NCBI GenBank assembly: GCA_036346405.1
Contig: CM070546.1
Coordinates: 97,070,288 to 97,134,287 of the forward strand
Length of the DNA: 64,000 bases
Direction of reading: 5' to 3'
Source of the DNA: Phyllostachys edulis
Taxonomy: Eukaryota > Streptophyta > Magnoliopsida > Poales > Poaceae
How positions within the stretch are numbered: position 1 is the first letter of the stretch; every line of letters begins with the position of its first letter. A program made the position numbers and the translations under genes. Of the stretch, positions 12,357 to 24,200 are shown piece after piece. The notes below the pieces were generated by a model that had not been told where the DNA came from, ran no database searches, and saw only the letters and a list, made by a program, of their open reading frames with translations.

Positions 12357-14744
12357 TGTAATACCTCAAATTCCAATTAGAGATAATATTATTCGGGAGA
12401 GGGAAATTTATTCAATATCGAATGCAACAAATTTTAGAGATGGAAATAAATTCAAAATTCAGATTTTTGAGAGAGTTTTGGGCCGCCAACCCATAGTCGC
12501 GGGGGAAAGAGTCGGCCTTGGAGGCTCATGGCCCATGGAAGGTCGGTAGCCCACTTGAAGGCAAGGAACGGGGGGATGAAGCCACAAACCCTAGTCTCTC
12601 ATGATTTCAAGATCGCTATAGTGCCACCGCCTTTCTGATGCCAGCGCAGTAGTAGCCACATCCTTGGCCGTCATTGCTATCTCCTGTTTCCCTAGATTGG
12701 TCGGCCATAAGGAAGAGGAAGGAAGGGGGAGAAGAGAGGAGAAGGGAGAGGAAGGAGAGCTTCTTCGTGGGTTTTTGTTCAGCATCTTCCTAGGGTTCTA
12801 CAAGGGTAACGAAAGCCGTTCTTCGCTGTATGATTCATAATAGATGCGAATTCGATTACGTTTAGTAGATCAGTTCCCTGCTACAGTTAGATCAATTCTG
12901 TCCAGTACCTTGCGCGACGGTTTTCATGTGTTTAGGTCGCGAATGTGAAGATCCCATCTGCTAGAGTTATGTGGGAATCGTTCTTAGCTTTTTTCAACCT
13001 CCAAGATCACTAAATTCCGATTTACGGTTCAAAAGTTATGATAGATTCTTTCCTGCTATCCTGAAATCTGACGAGAATTATCAGTAAAGATGTTTATTAA
13101 AATATGATTTGCTTAGGATCAAATTCAGACTTGTTGCCCAAAAATATTTCTTTAGATAGTTTTATCATCTTTCCAGATTGATAAAGAACACTCTATTTGG
13201 ATTTGTAGAACAAAAGATATGATTATTTCTTTACTGTTGTCTATTTCTGTTAGGCAGATTCTATAACAGAATTTCATCTAATTGTTAGCCTAATCTTTTG
13301 GCCGATTTAGAGAATTCACCCAACTAGTTTAATGTGGATATTTTCGTTATCTTTCTGTAGGATCTGAGCTCACTCCGTTTCGAGTCTCAGATCAAAAGTT
13401 ATGGTGTTTTTAGTTGTGCTGTCCCGTTTAGCGTCGTGCTAGACTGTTGGTTTAATTGGGTAGATCGACTTTGTGAACCTTGGGGTTAGGATGCTGCGAT
13501 TAAGCGTGTTGAGTGACGTCCTATTCACGTGGTTCCTTATTCAAGTAATTCAATTGTGTAGGAGGAGAGGGTTCGAGATTAGTGGCTTCGTCCTTGCCTC
13601 CTAATGCATCGCAGTTTGAAAGGCAAGTACAATTGATTTGTCTTGATTGCTATTTGTTCCACATGATTGACGAATGTGCAATGGGTATTTCTGGTATTTC
13701 TTGTTTTCCTTCACAATTGATATACCATGATTATTCAGTAATATGTTTACATTCGATATATTCATTCATTCCTTCTTTCATATACACCCACGGGAGTGGG
13801 TAGTGAAGTCCCATTATTTCAATATGGGCAAGTACCTTGTGATTCTTATTGTTGGTGAATACTGAGTGCTTGTTGTTCATACTATTATTTCTATGATCTA
13901 TGAGTAGATTCAATGCTTCATGTTCTTTTCACGTTCGTTAATCCATGTTTAATGAGATGATGTCTTTCATTATTCATAATTCATTCCATTCATTCATTGT
14001 TCATGTTTCATCCACGGGAGTGGAATGTAAAGACCCATCAATTCCAGTATGGGCACGTAAGACCTACCATTCCAATGTGGCCAGATTTGGACCCCCGTAT
14101 GAAACGTTCTTCATACGGGTCTTGGATCCCCGTATTTTGTTAAATACGGGCCTAAGTGAACACCGACGGGTGTGTCACTAGCTATACCGGTATAAGCAGA
14201 AGTGGAGTTCATGCATTTTATTCATTCATATGATTTCTGTTATTCTAAATTCATATTCTATAATATGACTGTTATGTTCCTATTCGTTCATTCTACATTC
14301 AAATTCTATCATGTGATGATATGTTCCTATTCGTTCATTCTACATTCGAATTCTATTATGTGATGTTATGTTCTTACTCATTCATTCTATTACGTTCTTA
14401 TTCAGTATGGTTCATATTGTTCTATTGTACTTGCTGAGTCGTGGACTCATTCTTGCCATGTTTACTTGTTTTAGGTGAACATCGAAGACGGCATGCTTGG
14501 GAGGGAGTAGTCATGAATCATTCATTCACTTCACATATTCACTTGTTAATTAGATGAACATGTTATTACCTTTCTTTTGATAATCTTTGGATTGTAATAA
14601 CTGGAGTATGATGGTTGATGTTATCCTTTCTTATGATATGATTGAAATGGTAATTGCCTAAGATCTTCGTATAGTATTTTGATATGATTATCATAGATGA
14701 TTCTTCATGATTAGGTAAATAGAGTCTGATATGTTGTTAAATTC
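12357..14744 (+). mobile_element. Gypsy 3' LTR, TGTAATA family, truncated
   Basis: It starts TGTAATACCTC right after the polypurine tract. It matches the solo LTR at 48745-51236 in order of segments: GC-rich leader with CCCTAG, the blocks around 12790-12900 and 13800-14180 (ACGGGAGTGG, CCCCGTAT-type repeats), and the TGCTGAGT hairpin at 14435. The last about 500 bases seen in the other copy are missing; the sequence switches directly into a Mutator-like element at 14745. No homologous LTR tail was found to the right of that element. Confidence 0.75.
14435..14449 (+). other. Conserved LTR hairpin TGAGTC-GTG-GACTCA
   Basis: A perfect 6-bp stem with a 3-nt loop, preceded by CTTGC and followed by TTCTTGC. 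This is the TGTAATA-family version of the hairpin seen at 11157; the family copy at 50642 has a compensating pair change. Confidence 0.6.
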
Positions 14745-14830
14745 GGCAACATATCATATGCACACAACCATTTCTATGCACATATGCACACAGGAAATCT
14801 GGACCGTCCATCTGATAATCGACGGTGTGG
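14745..14830 (+). repeat. Left terminal inverted repeat of the Mutator-like element
   Basis: It starts GGCAACATATCATATGCACA and pairs with 20379-20464. Just outside it, at 14729-14738, lies TGATATGTTG, an inverted copy of the element tip separated by 6 bases; this is unexplained. Confidence 0.85.
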
Positions 14831-15187
14831 GACAAACGACCGCGCGCGAGCGCGTGTGCGCTGGCGTTTTTGTGTTTTGCCCCCTACCGAATCTGTGCGG
14901 AGCCCCCAATCCCCCAATCCGCAAACACCGATCCCCCAATCGAACCTCTGGCGATGGAGGCGACCGTGGCGGCGCCGTCGACTAGCCTGCGAGCGACGCT
15001 CCGCCTCCCCCCTTGTGCTCCGTTCCCTCCGCCTCACTCCCACCAGTCTCCTCCCCTTGTGCTCCGCCTCCGCCCTCACTCCCACCAAAGTAGTCTAGGG
15101 TTGGGGGCTACCGTGGTGGCGCCGGTCGACTAGGCCGTGAGCGCCGCTCCGCCTCCCCCCTTGTGCGACCCTAGGCGTTGGCGCACC

Positions 15188-15734
15188 ATGGAGAAGCTGA
15201 ATCTCGTCTTGGAGACGCACTCCAAGTGGTCAACGCCAGCCCTAGCAAGGCTTCCTCTCGCCCCATGCCCAAGTGCCACGCGACGATGATCTGGGCTGTG
15301 TCCGGGAGCTCAAGAATCAAGGAAAGGAATACTACAAATGCCCTAGAAACGACGGTGTAAGAATCGACCTTTTCTCTTGATTTTGATGTTTAACCTAATC
15401 GGCAGTTTGATGTTGAAGTTGGGTGCTTTGTTTTGGTCCGGCGTATTCCAAACAATGCGACACATTCTTGTGGAAGGACCAATACAAGAGGCTTTTGAGT
15501 GGACGATCCGGTTGAACAGATGTAAGAGATGACCATTTTGATTGTCCTGTGAAGTTGATTGACCACCATGTTTTGCAACAGTTAGCTGCCATGAAAACCT
15601 CATTGGATCAGATTGACGACCAGATCACCAAGTTAATCTAGAAATCCAGTGCTGCAGATGACAAGTTAAAAATCTTTGTTGTTGCATTTATTTTCTTGCT
15701 TGTAGGAATTTACATTGGGAAGATAGGGAACTGA
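15188..15734 (+). pseudogene. GRF zinc-finger, coiled-coil and membrane-anchor protein (decayed)
   Basis: No single frame is open, but three frames together show a GRF-type zinc finger. PLAPCP then KCHATMIWAVSGSS (about 15245-15312) is followed, after one frame shift, by GKEYYKCPRNDG up to a GTAAG splice donor at about 15358. After a short intron comes CDTFLWKDQY (from about 15456), giving the CPxC...CP...CxxFxWxD pattern. The second exon continues with a probable coiled coil (LQQLAAMKTSLDQIDDQI), then a hydrophobic helix VVAFIFLLVGIYIG, and stops at 15732-15734. In-frame TGA and TAG codons break the second exon. GRF fingers bind nucleic acids; the role in this element is unknown. The companion transposase lies on the other strand. 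Confidence 0.7.
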
Positions 15735-15825
15735 GTTGGTAATTTAGTTATGCAGCAGTCTCATGTAATGTCTCATGTAATGTGGTTGTCTGAATCAACT
15801 TTTGAATGATGTCTAAAATATGACA

Positions 15826-15960
15826 TGATTTGCAATGTGAATGGTTTGCATGGTTTGCAATGTGAATGGTTTGCTTGTGCCTGTGGTTCAGTCCACAAGC
15901 ATGAATGGTTTGCAATCTGAATGGTTTGCAATGTGAATGGTTCTGAATGGTTTGCATGTA
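15826..15960. repeat. Short irregular repeats GAATGGTTTGCAATGT
   Basis: The words GAATGGTTTGCA and AATGTGAATGG recur at least five times between 15835 and 15957. It lies inside the Mutator-like element just after the GRF gene. Confidence 0.7.
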
Positions 15961-16437
15961 ATTTGTCTATTGACCTGAGACTGTCCATTGCAGGTGAAAT
16001 GAGTCCAGGTTTGTGAACTGGACTGAAATATTGTTTGGATATGAAATATGAAATCTTCAAGACTTTGGTTTGTGAATGGACTGAAATATATATTGGTCAA
16101 TGTGAGGATTTATGTTCTTCTTTGAAGGCGAAATTATTAATCTTGTCAGTAGCTTGTCGACACGAACTATACATTTGCGTGATTTTGCTCTGATATAGTC
16201 ACCGATGAGCTTCATCAGATTTAGTAATGCGTGGAACTTGTGGTCTAATGAGTCGGTGATCCCCGGACCGACGAGCAGCCCAAATTCTTGGCGATTGTGG
16301 ATAGCTTGGTGAAAATTTGCATAGAGGAGCAAATGATGATGCTAATCGAATCTCGACTTCCTCGAAATAACATTCCGGTTTTAGTGCGGATGGTTACGTA
16401 ACCCATTTCTTGGCATCTTGTCGTAATCCAATCTTGT

Positions 16438-16776
16438 ATGAGAGCGATCACTCCACAAGGAAAGAATAAAAAGAAAGGTGGTCCAACGGAGCGTCCAAAC
16501 ATACCTCAATTGCAGGCAATTCAAAGATCTATTCAATGCATGACTGACACTCTCCGAAGCGTCCAAACATGGCTTTATGATCAGATGAGGCCAGAGGAGC
16601 AAGCTTTGGATATCTTCTTGTCATATTTGCAAGGAACAAGCGATGAAGGTCCTGGACACACATTCCGTGTCTTGGAAGAGAATTCAGCTGAACATAACTA
16701 TGAATTTGGTGATCGAATTGCTCAATCTTTGGAAACATGGAGTTCTGCTGGTGCAGATGGTGCAATAAGAATTTGA
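16438..16776 (+). CDS. Small unknown open frame in the Mutator-like element
   Basis: This is a 112-codon open frame with a Lys-rich start (GKNKKKGG) and no recognised domain. The middle looks helical and hydrophilic (IQRSIQCMTDTLRSVQTWL) and the end is acidic. The sequence just upstream in the same element (16290-16437) also reads as protein-like fragments with stops, so this may be the last exon of a longer decayed gene. It lies between the GRF gene and the transposase. Whether it is expressed cannot be told from sequence. Confidence 0.3.
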   Translation: MRAITPQGKNKKKGGPTERPNIPQLQAIQRSIQCMTDTLRSVQTWLYDQMRPEEQALDIFLSYLQGTSDEGPGHTFRVLEENSAEHNYEFGDRIAQSLETWSSAGADGAIRI

Positions 16777-17067
16777 GACACTTACAAAGTACAAAAGCCT
16801 TTTCCATTGCATTGTCCGTAACCTAGCGATGTATAGACTCGACATCGCTTTGAAATGGTCAAGTTACTGTGTTCTTGCTATTGTTTCATAAATGAAAAAT
16901 GGATGGCTCTAACCCAAAAAGATTGCTGCTGGTGATATCCAGAGCCAAAGAGCAAACTTATAAGCTGACACTGATTTCACTGAGAATTTATAAGCTCATA
17001 CTTTGCTATAAACAATACAGACCACTAAATCTGGAGCATTCAGTCCAGAATTCAGGTCAGTCCATCT

Positions 17068-17159
17068 CAGTCCAGCTTCCATAATTAAGCCAATACACTA
17101 AGGTTTCACATATCAGTCCAGCTTCCATAATTAAGTCAATACACTAAGGTTTCACATAT
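17068..17159. repeat. 46-bp tandem duplication
   Basis: The unit at 17068-17113 (starting CAGTCCAGCTTCC) is repeated at 17114-17159 with one base change. A second local duplication (CATACAACATATGAAATGCAA) occurs at about 17250 and 17289. Both lie in the 3' flank of the transposase gene. Confidence 0.85.
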
Positions 17160-17461
17160 ACACAAGCATCCATGCAACAGACAGAGAAGTCAACAACTCA
17201 AAACCTGATCCTCAAATTCAAAATTCATATTTCATCACAAACACCATACAACATATGAAATGCAACATGTCCAATTCTATTACAAGTCCATACAACATAT
17301 GAAATGCAACATTTTCAGGCTATTACAAGTCCATAAGTCCTGCTTAGCCACCTCCTTTGTAGCCACCTGCAGGAGTGAATACTGAACATGTTAGACAATG
17401 AGTACTAGAAGCAAATAACAATGGAATGCTATACAACGAGTACAAGTCATACCATAATTCA

Positions 17462-19834
17462 TTATTTTGCTTCCTTCCTTAAAGGGCAGTTGCGACTGTC
17501 GTGGGTGCCGATCTCATTGCATGTCCAACACATGCGAGTGGCCTTTCCCTTAGGCTTTTGCTTGTTCTCCCCAGGCCGATTCCTCTTGCATTTCCCTCTA
17601 GTGAGTTTGTCTGTTGGCGGCAATATATCAATCGATCGTGGATGCCACACCCAAGATACGCTTCAACCTCCTCCACTCTACTTTGTCAAGCGACAGAATT
17701 TCCTTGTTTATCTCATGCATAAACTTTTTAAGTTTCTCTCTAGCATTCTCGCATGTAAGGAAGTGAAGGTCTAGCTCGATGTATCAAATCTTCCAAGTCC
17801 TTTCGCATCTCACCGCCAACTTTTAATTTCTTCCTCTCAGGATCTTTGGGTTTCTCCTCAAGAACATTGCCATTCTCATCAAATACAACCTCCTCTTGCA
17901 ATTAGCAGTCCATCTTTTAAAACATAATAACTAGGAAGCTCATTCAAAGAATGCACCTCGTAAAACAAGTATAATGTGGCGGCAAGGAATTCCATGAGTG
18001 CCAAACAACATGTAGGAGCACTGCGCAATCATGATGTTAGTGTCACATGTGACTTTTCTAACCTTCTTACCAACCTCATTCAACGCTGTTACTTTAAGGT
18101 CGCATACTTGTGTTGTGCTCTCAACAACACAGTTGTCCCTAGCAGCAATAACCTCCTTCTGAAACTTTGCGAACACCTCATGTGTGAAAACTTCACTCCC
18201 ATGCAACTCTATTGCCCATGGTGTCTTCAACTAAGGCTTTGTGTGAAAGGTGGTATTGTCTTCTCTTAGCTCCTTTTCTCTTTGTTCGTCGACTGCAGTG
18301 TCGAAGCGGATCCAGAACTCAACCAATGCATGTTTGTAACCTATGAATCGATTGAAAAAAGAATTGGCACTCTCAGACCTTGAGGTTGTTCTAAGGATTC
18401 CTGCCAGGGGTATATGTCCATAAAATAAGCCGGTACCCAAGATGCCCTAATACTATAACGACCAACCAACTACTCATTATCTTCCAACTGGAACTCTGAA
18501 ATAATATTAGCCCACTGCGACTCAAATTCTTCTGGAGTTTCTGAGGGATACACACATGAATTGACACGACTGTAAAAGATTCGGTTATCCCTCAAATCTG
18601 GCCTAATCTTTGTTGGGAGTTTGTTCAATATGTGCCACATGCATAATCTGTGCGTTGTATTAGGGAATACATCTTGAATTGCCTTCTTCATGGCCGTATC
18701 TTCATAAGTTATTATAAGCCTAGGTGCAGCACTTCCCATACATCTTAAGAATGTACGGAACAACCATTTGAATGTTTCAATCGTCAGATCGAGCAGTAAT
18801 GCAGCCCCGAATAGAACACATCCCCCATGGTTATTCACTCTCATGAATAGTCCAAATATCATGTCATATTGGTTTGTATTATATGTTGTATCAAATGAGA
18901 GCAACTCCCCAAAATGAACATAATTCTTCCTGCTGGTTGCATCCGCCTAAAACACATGGACCAACCTACCCTTGTCGTCAAGGACATAGTCAAAATAAAA
19001 TGCAGCATTGTTCTCGTTCCTTCTAGCTAGATTATCGAGGAACATCTGAGCATCTGATGACTTTATACTCTCTCTCAAAGTGCGGTGATAATTTTGCAAA
19101 TCCCTCCTTGTGCATCCAACATTCTGAAACCCACCCTCACTAACATGAAGATATCTAAATGCCCCAGATGTCCCAATGCTAGCTTGATGGCATGCGAACA
19201 ATGTCGTCTTAGTCTTCTCATTTACTTGTCTATTAGAACGTATCAAGTGTTGCTTACTAGGTGAGACAAAATCATGGTTATGCACTTCCACAAATGTATC
19301 TAACCTGAAATTATTATCCTTAATGCGTTTGATACCAAACATGGCCTCACACCCACACCTAGTCAATTTAGACTCATATGACCTCTTCGTTTCGACCTCC
19401 AACTTGACCTTACCTTTTTCATCCTTCCAACCACATCTGGCACAATAATACCGCCTCCATTGCAAAACACCGTTTCTGATCGTCCGCTGCCCAATACGAA
19501 CGGAGAAGCGGGCAACATGTGCATATGCTTTGTAAAACTCGAGGGCTGCATCCTCATCTTCAAAAATCATCCCCACGGCAGGCGTCAGGTCGTCATTAAC
19601 TACCGGTGTGGACGACGAACCCTGCAGTGGTTTGGAACAATTAGCATGACATCGACATTACTCATTCAAATTCAAAAATTTCAAATAACCATACACTCAC
19701 ACAGAACGGAATGCTCGCCGCCTTTTGTGGTTTTTACACAAACTGCTCGCAACGAGAGAGTGTGCATCGACCATTTCAGGACATGGCAACGCTAGTGGGC
19801 GTACGGAGCTACTCACATCTTCCATAGAATCCAT
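17462..19834 (-). pseudogene. FAR1-type MULE transposase (decayed)
   Basis: The start is on a short exon (19817-19834, MDSMED) with a GTGAGT donor; exon 2 begins after a CAG acceptor at 19621. Domains in order: FAR1 DNA-binding (FEDEDAALEFYKAYA, then C...C and HNHDF around 19260-19570); MULE transposase core (LLSFDTTYNTNQYDMIFG and the CMWHIL helix, 18630-18905); LAGILRTTSRSESANSFF (about 18350-18415); SWIM zinc finger CSYMLFGTHGIPCRH (about 17970-18020); C-terminal CCHC knuckle CWTCNEIGTHDSRNC (about 17480-17530); stop at 17462. Three in-frame TAG codons (18947, 18470, 18231) break the main frame. The first two sit where relatives usually have Trp. Frameshifts near 17950 and in 17650-17800 break the C-terminal third. 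Relatives include Jittery and the domesticated FAR1/FHY3 factors. Confidence 0.88.
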
Positions 19835-20378
19835 ACGGCACTTGGGTTGCTGCAACCGAAAGAAGAACAAATCAATTACCACAACAGCGCTGGATTCAAT
19901 CCCCTATTTCATCTCATATCAACTGATTCCAAGAAATAACCGGCGCTAGATGCGCTACAACGCAGCTCACCTCATCCTTGGTGCAGGGGCGGCAGAGGAG
20001 GGCAGGCCGGGCGCGAGAAGCACCAAGGCGGAGGGCGGCGCAAATGAAGCAAAGAAGAATATAATGGCGCATGGCGCAGCAAAGAATATACTGGCCTTGG
20101 CGTACAGGAGCAAAGAATAAGGGCAAGCCACGAGAGGGCAGCAGCGGGCGATCGCAGGAGGCGCGGGGCAGGCCACAGAGAGGCGGCCGCAGGAGGGTGG
20201 CATGGCCACAGGAGGTGGCGCGGCGGCAACCCGCTTCGCAAAGAACAAGGGCGGCGCAGACAACCCTAGCTCGATTGGAGCTCGGGCTGGGCTGGTGCGA
20301 GGTGGAGGGACAGAGAGTTCGCATGGGGTTTTTTCAAGAAACGCCGCGGGATGGGGGAGCGGCGGACAGACGAGCGAT

Positions 20379-20464
20379 CCACACCGTTGGATTTGGATTG
20401 GATGGGCCGGATTTCCTGTGTGTATATGTGCACAGAAATGGCTGTGTGCATAGGATATGTTGCC
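20379..20464 (-). repeat. Right terminal inverted repeat of the Mutator-like element
   Basis: In reverse complement it begins GGCAACATATCCTATGCACA and aligns with 14745-14830 with roughly one change in ten. Confidence 0.85.
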
Positions 20465-20555
20465 CTATATGTATCATCTAGAGTTGTAAATGCGATCAGT
20501 TCTTGGTGGATTGTTCGTTGCTCTGACATGTTAGATGTTTACCTATATAGTCATC

Positions 20556-20676
20556 TCATGTTGCTAGCTTGGTTTGCATTTTGTGCATGCCATGTATGAT
20601 GCTATTAGCAGTAAATCATGTTGCTAGCTTGGTTTGCATTTTGTGCATGCCATGTATGATGCTATTAGCAGTAAAT
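20556..20676. repeat. Exact 60-bp tandem duplication
   Basis: The block CATGTTGCTAGCTTGGTTTG... at 20557-20616 is repeated without any change at 20617-20676. Identity over the full unit points to a recent event. Confidence 0.97.
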
Positions 20677-20807
20677 AATGTATTGGGTCTGGTACTTAGA
20701 AAATCCTGAATCCTATAAAAGACCAGGGCTTCTGAAACTCTCAATATCCATTCGTGCAGTTTGTTCAAGGTCTGGAAGTGCGCTTTCGCTCGTTATTTTG
20801 TTGCCTG

Positions 20808-20951
20808 CTACTTGCATCTGTGTATACGTAGTGTCAGTCTGAAGTCTCCTCCGTTGATTACGTCGTATTCTCTGTTCCTGTTACTTGCATCTGTGTATGC
20901 ATTTTGTCAGTCTGTAGTCTCCTCCGTCGATTACTTCGTATGCTCTGTTCC
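20808..20951. repeat. Diverged tandem duplication of about 70 bp
   Basis: Two neighbouring copies share ACTTGCATCTGTGTAT, GTCAGTCTG, GTCTCCTCCGT and TCTGTTCCT in order, with several base changes. They sit downstream of a TATAAAAG motif at 20714 on plus. Confidence 0.8.
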
Positions 20952-21264
20952 TAGTCACTTGAAGGTTTGATCGGTATTTAATTTCGGTGAGACATACATT
21001 TGCTTTCTTATCAGTTAACGATCCTGCTCCCTAACAACGAGTTTCCTACATCACATCAGCATCCATGGATGATGATTTCCGAGGTACGAAAGAGAAGGCG
21101 GGTGAAAAGACGGGCAAGAACAAATCATTCCTTATATTCAACTCGGTGACTAATTTGCACCACTCGCTTTGTACACTACATGCATGATCCTAAGCTGTAT
21201 CAGGATTCAGGAACGGAGCATGTTCCTTATCCCTTGTACGCAGAACGACGCAGGGCGGCATTCG
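20952..21264. other. 3' flank of the CIPK gene
   Basis: This interval lies just beyond the CIPK stop codon and probably includes its 3' untranslated region on the minus strand. No AATAAA signal is obvious. A 41-codon plus-strand open frame starts at 21064 (MDDDFRGTKEKAG); it has no recognised domain and no second exon was found, so I do not call it a gene. Confidence 0.4.
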
Positions 21265-24200
21265 TCAGAAACCAGACACAGGCGATTCGCTTTCGAAGCT
21301 CGCAAGATCATCGTCCAGCGATTCCGTCCTCAGAATCTGCTCAGCCTTGCACACCCCCAGCTCATCCGATAGCTTCTCACACAGCTGCAATACATTTTCA
21401 TCGTATCATATGACTGTTCTGTCCTTCCATTTTATCTGAAGTTATATTGTTGGTAAGAAGTAAGGGTGTTCATCGTTACCTGTCTATACAATATAGGATC
21501 TCCATGGGATTTCTTCAGTTCAACGACATACAGAGACGGCCCGAGCTCAAACACCTGAAGATCAAAAGTAGAACTGTGAGTACCAGCTGATATGCTATCC
21601 CTCTCGTATTGTCTAAAGATGAAGCTATCCTGTGGTGTTTTACCTCGGTACAGACCAAGAATGATGAAGAATTCCTGGGGTTCCTCGAATTTTTGCAATT
21701 TTTCATGACTTTGAGCTGCAAAACAAAACAGCATGCTTATCGCCTTTAGTTTATAGGAGCTGTTCTATCATGTATGTCGATTTGATGAAGCGATGAGAAG
21801 GTCTTCCATATACCTTGCTATGTCCCCTCTGGACTTGGAATCCCATCTCTGTCACGACATTCTCAATCTTGTCGAATAAATCCTTGGGTGAATGCGTTGA
21901 CGTGAATCTTATCTTTCTTTGAGCCACATCCTGCAATGAATCCAGCCACCAGAAACGTGAGCTGAATGATTCATTTGTTGCTGTCAACATTCAATGTGCA
22001 GGTAGCTTAGGGTAGCTCAAGGGGACAATGTTGAGTGGGTCATCATAATTCATACTAGAGTTAGGAAAAAAAAGTTGAAAGAAGAAATTGATTACTGCAA
22101 GGTACAGGTGATGAGAGCTAGAATGTGCTATTTTTATGTTGTCAATTACTGCACAAAACTTTTTTTAGGATTAATTGAGTGCTGTATTGATTACTGCAAG
22201 GTACAGGTCGATGAGAGCTAGAATGTGCTATTTTTATGATGTCAATTAATGCACAAAAACTTTTTTTTCCTTATAAGTAAGCGGCTGAAAAGGCACTGTA
22301 CGAACCTCTTCCTCAAAGAAACCTGAAAGATCAAGGGCAGAAGCCATTCCGATAAGCTGAAAAGCGTTGATATGAGTAGGCTTTTCCAGTCCTGCTTCAT
22401 AAATTTGCTTCAGGAAAAGAAATCACCAATCAGCTTTAACAAATACTAATTAGCAAGTACATTTCCATACTACGGTAAGTATCTCCAAACTGTTTATACC
22501 TCTTTGAGTGGGAGAACTGAATCAAGATGGATATCTTCATCGTCATCGTATGGAACAACAGGAATGTAGTTCTTCTGAAACCACTCATGCTCTTTGATCC
22601 CTGCTATGTTGATCCTCTTCATCGGATTCGGTTCAAGAATCTTCCTAAGAAGGTCCTGTGCACCCGGTGAAAGCCACTTCGGGATCTGAGTATCTCCCTT
22701 GAAAATCTAAACCACCAAAACCATTTGGCACCATCAGGATGGTCCGAACTTTGAAACAAGTTATAGAGCAAAGTTTTAAAGCTGCTCTGTCTGAAAATCA
22801 ACCTTCTGATAAAGGACAACAAGATTTCGGTCATCGAAAGGAAGGTATCCAACGAGCATTACATAAAGAATTACTCCACAAGACCAGATATCTGACAAGG
22901 AGCCATCGTAACCTCTATTCTGCAAAACCTGCACGGTTTTGGCACCGAATTAGCACCTACAGGACAAATGAATGAAGTAGCTAGTTTCAGATTACTTTCT
23001 GCTGTCACTTTTTACCTCGGGAGCAATGTAATTGGGGCTGCCACATGTTGTATGCAGCAATCCATCATTCTGAAAGTTGAAGTGCACATCATTCAGTAAA
23101 TCGAACATACATGGGATTGATTTTATATAGAACAAAATTCAACCAAATTCAAATCACCATACCCCAAGATGTTGAGGTAAAGCACTGAGGCCGAAGTCGG
23201 AGATCTTGATGTTGCCTTTTCGATCAACAAGAACATTTTCTGGCTGTAACAGTTGAATCAATAAGAAAAATGCTGTCACAGAAGAATCAAACCATACTTG
23301 AGTTTATTGCTGATATGTATGATAAAATAATAAACATTGTATAACAGAATTCATTCATGTAATTCTGGTATCTATAAGGTAAAATAGCAGAATAATTAAA
23401 TTAATTTAGGTACCTTAAGGTCTCTGTGGTAGACACCTTTATCATGGCAATAGCTCACGCCATCAATTAGCTGCTGAAAAAGCCTCCTTCCTTCATGTTC
23501 AGAGAGTTTTCCTTTTACGGCCTTGCATAGTTGCGAAGGAAACAAAGAACAAATATCAGAATTAACAAGAACTGAGACCAGTTTTACAATGAGAAAACGA
23601 TATTTGCAACAAGATTTCCGTGGCTTACAATCTTGTCGAAGAGCTCGCCCCCGTTGACGTACTCGAGCACCATGTAAATCTTTGTTTTGCTAGCAGCAAC
23701 CTGTACGAGGACAAAATAAAAATTCCCAACATCACTCGCTGATTTTTCTTTTCAATTCAACACTGACCACTAAATCATTGTCCTAAGAATCCAAGTGGAT
23801 TTGAATATTTTCAGTAATTAGGCCTGACGGTGACAAAGAATAACTCTACAGAGTGACATTCAACTAATGAGTAACGACTAATGGCAACAAAACATCTTTT
23901 TTTCCCTGAAAGAACACTAAAGACAACAGATTGCTGTGGAGATAAGTTCAGCACGGACGATCACACCTCGGTCTTTCCTTGACACCATCTCATTTGCCAA
24001 TTTGGTCCTTATGTGACTCACCAGAAAGCATTGCCATTATTGCTAGCCTAAAAATTCAAGACTTTTTCTGTAGTACCATATATGCGTACTAGATGTCAGT
24101 GCAAGCCTCGTAGTTTTGGTAACGCACACAATTATGTGAGCAAACCAAAAGCATCGTTAGGTGGCAGCCGATGATGCTTTCTTCCTCCGGATTCAATCAC

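Larger units (their letters stand above)
14745..20464. mobile_element. Mutator-like element (FAR1 type) with two or three genes
   Basis: Terminal inverted repeats of about 86 bp (14745-14830 and 20379-20464) both begin GGCAACATATC and share TATGCACACA, CCATTTCT and CACACAGGAAATC in order. Inside are a FAR1-type transposase (minus, 17462-19834), a GRF zinc-finger gene (plus, 15188-15734) and a small unknown open frame (plus, 16438-16776). Total length is 5720 bp. The expected 9-bp target duplication is absent (GTTAAATTC on the left, CTATATGTA on the right), so one flank was rearranged after insertion. The coding regions carry stops and frameshifts, so this copy is not autonomous today. Confidence 0.85.

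Noticed and set aside
14774..15133. Open frames of about 100 codons on both strands at the left end of the Mutator-like element
   Set aside because: GC-rich subterminal sequence with frames open on both strands and no recognisable domain.
21064..21186. 41-codon plus-strand open frame MDDDFRGTKEK
   Set aside because: Too short, no second exon or domain, and it overlaps the probable 3' untranslated region of the CIPK gene.
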